Below, piece after piece: positions 1 through 7,972 of a stretch of DNA of 64,000 nucleotides. The stretch is from positions 1,797,550-1,861,549 of the forward strand of contig OY725493.1 of assembly GCA_963281255.1 (NCBI GenBank), read 5' to 3'. Positions within the stretch are counted from its first letter, which is position 1. Each line of letters begins with the position of its first letter. The notes beneath the pieces are model-generated. The model saw only the letters and a program-made list of their open reading frames with translations, made no database searches and was not told the origin of the DNA. This stretch comes from Aphrocallistes beatrix. Lineage: Eukaryota > Porifera > Hexactinellida > Sceptrulophora > Aphrocallistidae. Both the position numbers and the translations under genes were made by a program.

Positions 1-893
1 TTCAATGGTCTTCCTCCGCATCCCTAGTCCCAAATCCGCAAGTTACTGTGAGGCCTTATATACAGTAGGCTATGTTTAAGGTTATAATAGATTATATATC
101 TTCAATAGTTTTTAAGATATGACCTCGGCCTCTTTAGGGACCATAGAGGTATTATGCCCGAACTTTACCTACAATAAGCGATAACTCACGAACAAATGGT
201 CGGATCTGTACAATTTTTTTAAAAGAATGATCAGAATTTTACTTCTGATACAATTGTCACATAATATCTGCTGATATCAAACTGACCATTTCCCGATCAT
301 TTTAGAAATGAACTCCCTTATAGAGCTATTTTGATTGGATTTTATTGGCCTTTATTCTAAATCTTTGTTATAATCTCCAAAGGGGTCAAAACAATGTTGA
401 GGTCCATATCATTAAAAAATATCAAATCCGTTTAAAAACTAATTGATGAATGCGCATATATTGAAATTTCTATTCGCATGCGAACAAGCTACTATTCGCA
501 TGCGAATAAGCAACAATTACGAATCAGATTCAAGGAACTGTTACACGAAAAATAGACACCCCCAGAATGGTTCCCACCGGTCAATATATTCGTAATATTT
601 GGACCCCCTCGGAACTAATATTTCAGTGTTATCCTCTAAAATATATGGACCATCATTATACAGAGGTCAATTGTAATAGGAAAGTCAACCACGGGACTAT
701 TTTTTAAAAAAATTATAATTCGAATGATACTAGAATGTTTCGATCTAAACGTTAATTAAAGGGAAGATGAAGAACAGACGAACTCGGTATGCTCGACTAG
801 TAGAGAGTCTCCGAACATTCAGATGGTTGCACTCTTTACTGCAACAGCTCTGGGTCTAAGCATCTAGCAGGGCCTTCTGACATCAGTCAAAAC
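1..893. other. Gene-free AT-rich stretch with foldback-related relics
   Basis: I see no gene here. Around 475-505 there are two copies of the palindrome ATTCGCATGCGAA(T/C). At about 580-655 the DNA resembles, with many differences, the segment at 2500-2570 of the foldback element further right. This suggests an older, diverged relative of that repeat. The rest is unassigned. Confidence 0.5.
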
Positions 894-1191
894 CATAGGC
901 GCCAAGTGTGGGTACCTGGGGGGGGGGGGGGCGTGGTGCTGAGCAGTGGAACAGCGAAGGTATGGCGGGAATCCACACAAACTTATAGGTTACAACTAAA
1001 CCCCAAAATTGTTAATTGAGTCTAAATATATATCCCAATTACATTTTTGCTTCCACTATAGTCCGAGATTTTCTTTTCCCTAGGTAACAACAATAGCTGT
1101 ATATCAATATTTGAGCATCTAAGATTTAACAAATTTTCTGGGGGCTTGCCCCCCCAGGTTTTATTCTATTTTCCAAAACTTGGCGCCTATG
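894..1191. mobile_element. Non-autonomous hAT element (298 bp)
   Basis: The ends are inverted repeats, CATAGGCGCCAAGT on the left and ACTTGGCGCCTATG on the right. They are flanked by a perfect 8-bp target duplication, GTCAAAAC (886-893 and 1192-1199). An 8-bp duplication is the hallmark of hAT elements. There is no coding capacity, so it must have been moved by a transposase made elsewhere. A run of 12 or more G lies near the left end. The intact duplication suggests a fairly young insertion. Confidence 0.85.
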
Positions 1192-1326
1192 GTCAAAACG
1201 CGAATGCAGAACCCACAAAACCAAAACTAACTAACTATCCCAAAAATTCCCAGGGCCGTTCGTTTGTGTTCAACTAGTTTTCGAAACATACGTAAGTGGG
1301 CAGAATAGTCACAAAAGGAAAATGCC

Positions 1327-2290
1327 GTGTACTGTTGTCCTTGCCGGTTTTTCTCTCGCCGCTCTGACATTCAAATCACTCCATTTGCATCTGCATCAGG
1401 GTTCAAAAACTTGAAGAATACGTCCATCCGAATGCCAGAGGCCCAGAGCACAGTGCATCTGAAAGACACAGAATCAGTTACTGCTTGGGCGGAGTTCTTG
1501 AGGATGCTGGAAAATAATGCCAGTATCGCTCACATGCTAAATGTCGACCATGCTAAACATATTCAAGAGAATCGGCACTATCTAACAGCTATTCTGAAAT
1601 CTGTACTTCTTTGTTGCCGCCGGCATGGCATCGCCTTTCGGGGACATCGTAAGGATCTAACTAATAAACCAATGCAAACCCTGGCAATATCCTTGCTGTT
1701 TTTGGGAATTGTGTCGAATATGATAATATTGTGCCTTCTCGACTGCTGGGCATGGATGGTATGAGTAGCAAGAATCCATCCAATGCAAAGTACACATCGA
1801 AATCAATTCAGAAAGAGCTGATCTCCATAGCGGCAGATATCGTTCTAGAAACAAGCAGACAACTAAGTACCTCTCTCCTGTGCGATGAGTGCAAAGGCAG
1901 CTCTAAGACAGAACAGATTTGTGTAGTGCTTCGCTATGTCACTGTAGACTGCAGTATTACCGAGTCCTGCATTGGGTTCTATGCCTGTGAAGGACTGGAT
2001 GCAGTATCTCCTCGAAAACCATTTTAGACTGTCTCAGGGATGTCAAAATCGACTTCAGAAGTGGTATGGTTGGATAGTGCTATGACGACGCTTCCGTTAT
2101 GCATAGGATCCACAGGGGCGTCCAAGACTCATCAAGGAAGTTGCTCCACTGAGTTTTTATGTTCACTGCCATGCTCATAGACTCAATCTGGTGGCTGTCG
2201 CGGTATGTACTAACGTTGGAACTTGGACGCGTAACGGATAAGTTAAATACTCTACGATCTTTGCATAAGTTCTCTGCCACTGTTCCTGTC
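1327..2290 (+). mobile_element. Decayed hAT transposase (DUF4371/ZMYM1-like)
   Basis: Protein pieces in different frames match, in the right order, transposases of the hAT group related to ZMYM1 (TTF-type finger plus DUF4371). First comes a Cys-rich start with CCPCRFF and GFKNLKN (1327-1430). Next is HIQENRHYL followed by FRGH (about 1555-1650). Then AKYTSKSIQKELISIAADIV runs straight into a degraded DEC segment (about 1785-1900). The motif HCHAHRLNLVAVAV follows at about 2165-2210. The frame changes at least twice, and the C-terminal catalytic part is missing where the foldback structure begins at 2314. It is a dead autonomous element, probably much older than the miniature elements around it. 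A host gene derived from hAT is unlikely given the frame breaks. Confidence 0.7.
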
Positions 2291-3199
2291 AGGCCAAAAT
2301 TGGTCCGTGGGGGGAGGTATTAAAAACTACTATTCGCATGCGAATAAGCTACTATATGCCTTACATGAATTAGCCGAAGGCTATTACCTTATTAGCTATG
2401 ATACAATTTGTCCAAAATGGCCCTACCAATCATGCAAACCTAAAGGCCGCACCCAATCCTCATTCCGAGTCTACGGCCCCTCAAAGTATCCCCCGGTCCT
2501 TACAATTCGAAATATTTGGACCCCTCGGAACCAATATTTCAAAGTTATACTGAAATATATGGACCACTCTTAAATGATCGGTCTCCCTTAAGTGCGAGTA
2601 TGGAGATCATGATCCTTGAGTACGTAGATAATGATTGTTGGAAGTTAGTTGAAAAATTAGGTTCTTATCTGCGTATAATAACCTAATCTCACGATTTAAA
2701 AACCTAATCTCCTCAAAAAGTAAAAACCTAATCTCACGATTTCGTGACCTCAGGTTGATAGCCCTGTACATAGTAGTACAGTACGTACAAGGTTAGGATG
2801 TTAAAATGGGGGGGGGGGGGGGGGGGGAAGCTTCCCCCTGCAGATAGAACCCTGACGTATCCAATAGAGTACTACGTATCAAGAAATACAGTGAAATCAG
2901 CCAATTTATGGGACATAGCTATGCTATTGAATTTCCTGAATGTACAATTACAACTCAAATATGATACGTCAGTGCGCGCGATGATTTGCAATGGACAAAG
3001 AAGGATAATTCAATCCGGCCTATTTATCTAAAATGGAATGGAGGACACTACATCGACGGAGATTTTATCGATGGAAATTACGTCGAAAAGATATTTCATC
3101 TGGTGTGCATTTTGGCAGATATATATTGACACCTTAAAATTTGCTACTGCTCAAAAGATTGTTTGTCTTTATGGCTATAGGTCTGCGTTTGGTTGAACG

Positions 3200-3620
3200 A
3201 CAGTTGCGGAAATAAAATAATCGGAATTATGTGTAATTTCCAGTGGTGTTTTGGGGGGGGCGCTGCCTCCTCACTTTTTTCGCTTGGGGGGCGCTTCTTA
3301 CCTCATGCTGACTACCATTTTAATTTTAGCCTTAGAATGTATTACGTAGCATAACAAATTCAAATCAATTGTTGCCATTTTAAACTAACCACATTCTTTT
3401 TCTCTTTCTTATTATCACCATTTCTATACCATCAGGGGATTAAAGTTTCACGAAAAACATATAACTTTTTTACGGGAAAGAAGCGCCCCCCTACTTCTAT
3501 TTTTGGCAAAACACCGCTGGTAATTTCACATGTAATTTCACATGTAATTTCACATGTAATTACACATGTAATTTCACATGTAATTTCACATAATTCCGAA
3601 TATTTTATTTCCGCAACTGT
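3200..3620. repeat. Satellite-cored inverted-repeat element, copy A
   Basis: The ends are inverted repeats (ACAGTTGCGGAAATAAAATA and its complement) around a tandem array of a 12-bp unit close to ATGTAATTTCAC. It is interrupted by the hAT insertion at 3241-3519. The sister copy on the other foldback arm is at 4270-4463. It looks like a miniature element with a satellite core; I cannot assign a superfamily. Confidence 0.7.
3241..3519. mobile_element. Non-autonomous hAT element (279 bp) in foldback left arm
   Basis: Termini are CAGTGGTGTTTTG and CAAAACACCGCTG, imperfect inverted repeats with the CAG...CTG ends common in hAT elements. The 8-bp duplication GTAATTTC (3233-3240 and 3520-3527) flanks it. 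The target is a tandem repeat containing the same octamer, so the duplication alone is weaker evidence than elsewhere. However, the sister element at 4270-4463 has no such insertion. Confidence 0.75.
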
Positions 3621-3639
3621 ATGATAAATTATTTATTTA

Positions 3640-4250
3640 ATTATGTATACAATATATCGTACATAAAGTGAATAGATATCAAAAATATGCCGAAAACTGG
3701 TTTTTTTTATGGGTGTTACTTCTGCAATCGCCTTTTCGAAACTGTATGATAAATTCACATATTGAAAAGTCCAGAGAACATGTCCAGTGACGATTTTCCT
3801 GCCCCGAATGCAAAAATAAACCTTTGTCGTTATCTTCGACGGAATTTCTATGGGTCCATCAAAAGAATTGCCCGAATACCTTAAGCTTAACGTGGTTGCC
3901 ATTAGTCAAGATCATACATGTCAACCTGATGATAAAAGCGGGACACATCAGAAAGGTATTATACACGGAATCCCCAAAAACGGACATGGCGAGATTTCAT
4001 GTAAAAACGGGACACTTGTCAAAATTAGCTCAGGAGAAGAGTGAAAAAACCCCCGGGACGGTTGGCATGTATGCAAGATTTTCCTAATGCCAGAAGTGTT
4101 GTCCAACTACTCTGTCGTTCGGAGCAAATAACCAGATTCTTTCAGTTTTAATTATTGAGTAAGGATGAAAAAAGGACATCATTTCGCTCATTTCGCACAC
4201 GTGTAGCTACATATGTTGCTACACATATACACGTGTTGCTACACGTGTTG
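3640..4250. other. Foldback spacer, no gene recognised
   Basis: This is the unique DNA between the two foldback arms. Open frames here are short (under 90 codons), overlap in several frames and carry no family motif. The stretch 4195-4250 is rich in CACGTGTTGCTACA-like repeats next to the arm. Confidence 0.5.
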
Positions 4251-4269
4251 TAAATAAATAATTTATCAT

Positions 4270-4463
4270 ACAGTTGCGGAAATAAAATATTCGGAATTAT
4301 GTGTAATTACACATGTAATTACACATGTAATTACACATGTAATTACACGTGTAATTACACATGTAATTACACATGTAATTACACATGTAATTACACATGT
4401 AATTACACGTGTAATTTCACATGTAATTACACATAATTCCGAATATTTTATTTCCGCAACTGT
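4270..4463. repeat. Satellite-cored inverted-repeat element, copy B
   Basis: It has the same terminal repeats as the copy at 3200-3620, ending in CCGCAACTGT. The core is about ten tandem copies of a 12-bp unit, TGTAATTACACA, with an occasional CACGTG variant. It is shorter than copy A because it lacks the hAT insertion. Copy A mixes TTTCAC and TTACAC units while copy B is mostly TTACAC, so the arrays have turned over since the arms separated. Confidence 0.75.
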
Positions 4464-4485
4464 CGTTCAACCAAACCCAGACCAA

Positions 4486-4508
4486 TCCTTACTATTAAAA
4501 CTCGATTA

Positions 4509-4545
<37 letters not shown>

Positions 4546-5035
4546 ACGAATTGATTGAAGAAACTGCAGGGCGCAGAAAGCTGATTTTTGGCATGTGGGA
4601 GTATTTTGGCTATGGCTCCAGTAAGTTCTGAGCTCAGACAAAAATGTCGACTCATCATGCAATTATGACGTCATTGTCACATTTTTAAAAGTTAAGCAAC
4701 ACAGTTATTCGGGCATAACTCAGCCATTATAGGAGATAGAAGGCTGAAATTTTAATAGAATGTGTATACTAACATACCTCACATATGACGCAACTATCAT
4801 CAAAAAATGATGACTCATCACTTTGTTATTACGTCATCATTACTCATCAGAATTTTAAAAATTAACAAATTTGGTGATTTTTCGAGTGATATCGATTTTA
4901 AAACTAAGATGGACATATTTAGCGATGATATCTCCCTTATAATTAACCAATGCCACCTCCAGGCGACCGAAGGGAGCCTCCGGCGGACACAAAGTGTCCG
5001 CCAGCCGCGCAGCGCAAGCAAGCGAAGCGCGCTTG
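4486..5035 (+). mobile_element. Non-autonomous Helitron-like element (550 bp)
   Basis: The opposite foldback arm preserves the site without this DNA. On the reverse of the left arm the sequence reads GACCTATAGCC, while here it is split as GACCAA plus insert plus TAGCC. The insertion therefore lies between A and T and made no target duplication, as Helitrons do. The insert begins TCCTTACTATTAAAACTCG, with the 5' TC expected of Helitrons, followed by a (TA)n run at about 4514-4542. Near the other end is a 21-bp palindrome, GGCGGACACAAAGTGTCCGCC (4982-5002), and a terminal hairpin CAAGCG...CGCTTG. The last four bases are CTTG, not the standard CTRR, which is the main doubt. It has no coding capacity. 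GC-rich relatives of its 3' end lie near 16.8 kb and 50.2 kb. Confidence 0.6.
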
Positions 5036-5845
5036 TAGCCATAAAGACACAATCTTTTGAGCAGTAGCAAATTTTAAGTGTATATATCTGCCAAAATGCA
5101 CACCAGATGAAATATCTTTTCGACGTAATTTCCATCGATAAAATCTCCGTCGATGTAGTCCATTTTAGATAAATAGGCCGGACTCCATTCCATTTTAGAT
5201 AAATAGGCCGGATTGAATTATCCTTCTTTGTCCATTGCAAATCATCGCGCGCGCACTGACGTATCATATTTGAGTTGTAATTGTACATTCAGGAAATTCA
5301 ATAGCATAGCTATGTCCCATACATTGGCTGATTTCACTGTATTTCTTGATACATAGTACTCTGTTGGATACGTCAGGGTTCTATCTGCAGGGGGAAGCTT
5401 CCCCCCCCCCCAAATTTAACATCCTAGATAGAACCTTGTATGTACTGTACTATCATGTACCTGGCTATCAACCTGAGGTCACGAAATCGTGAGATTAGGT
5501 TATTATACGCAGATAAGAACCTAATTTTTCAACTAACTTCCAACAATCCACAAATATATGCAACAATCATTATCTACGTACTCAAGGATCATGATCTCCA
5601 TACTAGCACTTAAGGGAGACCGATCATTTAAGAGTGGTCCATATATTTCAGTATAACTTTGAAATATTGGTTCCGAGGGATCCAAATATTTCGAATTGTA
5701 AGGACCGGGGGATACCATTCCAGGGGCCGTAGACTCGGAATGAGGATTGGGTGGGGCCTTTAGGTTTGCATGATTGGTAGGGCCATTTTGGACAAATTGT
5801 ATCATAGCTAATGAAGGTAATATCCTTCGGCTAATTCATGTAAGG

Positions 5846-6221
5846 CAGTGTTTCCCATCCCTTTTCTTTGTAACGCCCCCTAAAGTGCTTGAAACTTTCA
5901 GAAAGCCCCCTATACTTCATCGTTTATTAAGTCAGAGTGGAATCCCTTTTTTAATTCCTTGCTAAGAAGCCATCTGTAACTGTTGATCCAAAACTGAGAC
6001 ATAATACATTGGATATATTCTGATTGGTGAATAATTTTCTTGTAGGCAGCTTGTAATTGAGCACACAACAATGTTGTAATGATATTTACATATGTGACAA
6101 TAAATTCTCATTCAGTGCCCCCTTCTCAACGTTCCCCATAACGCCCTCTTCCTCTCCAGCGCCCCTCAGAGGCAAGCAAACGCCCCCTGGGGGGCGGTAG
6201 AGCCCCCGTTGGGAACCACTG
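5846..6221. mobile_element. Non-autonomous hAT element (376 bp) in foldback right arm
   Basis: Ends CAGTGTTTCCCATCCC and GTTGGGAACCACTG are imperfect inverted repeats of the CAGTGGTTCCCAA type widespread in hAT elements. A perfect 8-bp duplication, ATGTAAGG, flanks it at 5838-5845 and 6222-6229. The interrupted sequence ATTCATGTAAGGCAAAGG reads through when the element is removed and matches the left foldback arm. No coding capacity. Confidence 0.9.
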
Positions 6222-6484
6222 ATGTAAGGCAAAGGCCCTACCAACCCGACCGGAGCCTACGCCTATGTCATTCTGTGGGAGTCCAAAGTCTTTGTGACAT
6301 TTCCTTGAATATGATCCATAATTGTCATTTATTTGCATATGCAAATAGTAGCTTATTCGCATGCGAATAGTAGTTTTTAATACCTCGAATGCGTCGAAAA
6401 ACCTCCAATATTTTCAATTTATAGTAACGCTTAGCTTCAGGGTGTTAACTCATAAAAATCAAAATAAATAGCGTCCAACTAGTA

Positions 6485-7346
6485 CAGGGGTGGGCAAACT
6501 ACGGCCCGCTTGAAGTCAATAGGAGTGCACATTTTTCGTAGTTTTAACTTATCTATATGTTTTAAAGAAGACCCATTTATTGCTAGTACTTTGATATGGC
6601 GTCAATATCTAGGAAAAGAAAAGTTGATAAAGAGTTCCGTATTTTTAATGAAGAGTGGCGAGGCAGATACTTTTTTTACAGAAGTCAATGGCAGATGCGT
6701 CTGTTTGTTTTGCAAAGACACTGTGGCAGTATGCAAGGAGTATAATGTCAGACGTCACTATGACACACAGCATGCGAAAACCCACACAAATTTGTCCGAG
6801 TCAGAGAAGAAAGCAGTAGCTGTGAAGATGTCTGAATCTTTGCTCAAGGAGCAACAAGTGTTCACAACTCAAACACGTATCAGTGAAGGAGCAACAAGAG
6901 CTAGCTTTGTAATAGCTCATAAAATTGCTCGGGAAAGTAAAGCCTTAAATGAGGGAGAGTTTGTGAAGGACTGCCTCCTCACATGTTCCGATATTCTCTG
7001 TCCTAAAGAGACGAAAACATTTGACAAGTTCATCAAAAATAAGTCAAGATCTGTATTGACAGATGAACACCTTTCTCAGCTTATGCGTATTGCTACTCAG
7101 CCAGAGAACCAAATTTTGACAAACTAGTAAAAATGCAGAATCAACTGCACAAGTCTCATTAATTCTTTAAACATCCTAATATGTAATAAACAGGGATTAT
7201 ACTTCTGTGTAATATTTGATTCTTACCAATGCATGTTCTAGAAAATTAAAAAAAAATGTGTCAAAGTACGGAATATACTCTCTGGCCCGCAGCTCTATGA
7301 AATCTAGCCATTTTGGTCCGCAGCCGTAAAAGTTTGCCCACCCCTG
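6485..7346 (+). mobile_element. Internally deleted hAT (Charlie-like) transposon with transposase remnant
   Basis: Terminal repeats CAGGGGTGGGCAAACTACGG and its near-complement ending GCCCACCCCTG are typical of hAT-Charlie elements. They sit inside a perfect 8-bp duplication, AACTAGTA (6477-6484 and 7347-7354). The open frame at 6510-7127 joins two distant parts of a GTF2IRD2/ZBED5-like transposase. The first is the N-terminal BED-type finger region (CLFCKDTVAVCKEYNVRRHY, then ASFVIAHKIA and GEFVKDC). The second is the extreme C-terminus (LTDEHLSQLMRIAT). The middle, holding the catalytic core, is missing. Near the end a one-base frame change moves the last residues (FDKLVKMQNQL) into another frame. 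It therefore encodes no working transposase, but its termini look mobile in trans. Confidence 0.85.
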
Positions 7347-7354
7347 AACTAGTA

Positions 7355-7630
7355 CGACTAGATGGTAGACCACTCAGTAATACAATGGAATTAACAATAA
7401 AAAATTTAGCCGTTTTTTTTTACGTCAGGCAAAGTTTCACGAGGGCGGTATCCTTAATTAAAAAGCGGGACGTCCAGTTCAGTCAACGGGACAGTAGGCA
7501 AGTACGTATGTCGAAGTGTGTTCTAATATTCCGTTGACACCCCTCTGGTGCAATCTTGTCGCTACCACTGTCCTTGATGTAACTGTTCCTGATCGACATC
7601 GCACTTATTGAGGGATATAATGCAATAGAC
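7355..7630. other. Intergenic, nothing recognised
   Basis: No gene or family motif is visible between the two hAT insertions. Short open frames here overlap on both strands and look random. Confidence 0.4.
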
Positions 7631-7879
7631 CAGGGCTGTCCAACTATATTTACTTCGGGCCGCAATACAGGGGCGTGCACTCGGGATGGGTATGGATGGA
7701 GGCATTTTGGCATATAGCCATATACTATAACGAATGATAAAATAAGGCAATCATGGCGCGAATAATACTTGTGGAAGAAAACGAGATGCATATATGGAAA
7801 AATTTGGAGAATTTGTCTGAAAGTGGGTAAAAAATGGGGAGATTGACAGGCAACGCGGGCCGCCTGTTGGACAGCGCTG
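7631..7879. mobile_element. Non-autonomous hAT element (249 bp)
   Basis: Ends CAGGGCTGTCCAACT and TGTTGGACAGCGCTG are inverted repeats of the CAGGGCTGTCCAA type seen in hAT elements. A perfect 8-bp duplication, CAATAGAC, flanks it (7623-7630 and 7880-7887). It lies about 90 bp upstream of the CEP120 start codon, so it may sit in that gene's promoter or 5' leader. No coding capacity. Confidence 0.88.
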
Positions 7880-7972
7880 CAATAGACAATGTGGACAGTT
7901 TCAGAATTCCTCATTTTTTTAGTGCCTAAGCTAGATAGTCGTTACTTTTTAAAAAACTTCTAATAAGAGACG

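Larger units (their letters stand above)
2314..6386. repeat. 4.1 kb foldback structure (long imperfect inverted repeat)
   Basis: The left arm (2314-3639) and right arm (4251-6386) are reverse complements over long stretches and enclose a 611-bp spacer (3640-4250). Both outer ends carry GAGGTATTAAAAACTACTAT followed by the palindrome ATTCGCATGCGAAT. Shared landmarks include a poly-G tract with AAGCTTCCCCCTGCAG, and a 12-mer satellite element near the inner end. The arms differ by private events. The left arm has a 279-bp hAT insertion and lacks about 130 bp near its outer end. The right arm has a 376-bp hAT insertion and a 550-bp Helitron-like insertion. No target duplication or transposase is visible. 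It could be a foldback transposon or an inverted duplication. Confidence 0.8.

Noticed and set aside
2798-3031. 77-codon open frame starting MLKWGGGGGGK
   Set aside because: It arises from the poly-G tract in the foldback arm; no motif, and it lies fully within repeat DNA.
3824-4087. Overlapping small open frames in the foldback spacer
   Set aside because: Two frames overlap with no conserved motif; likely chance.
4300-4434. Regular repeat array resembling CRISPR
   Set aside because: The 12-bp units are tandem with no spacers, and the host is a eukaryote; it is a satellite core of a miniature element.
4818-5288. 156-codon minus-strand open frame
   Set aside because: It runs across the Helitron-like insert and the foldback arm; it lacks any family motif and is split by the insertion boundary.
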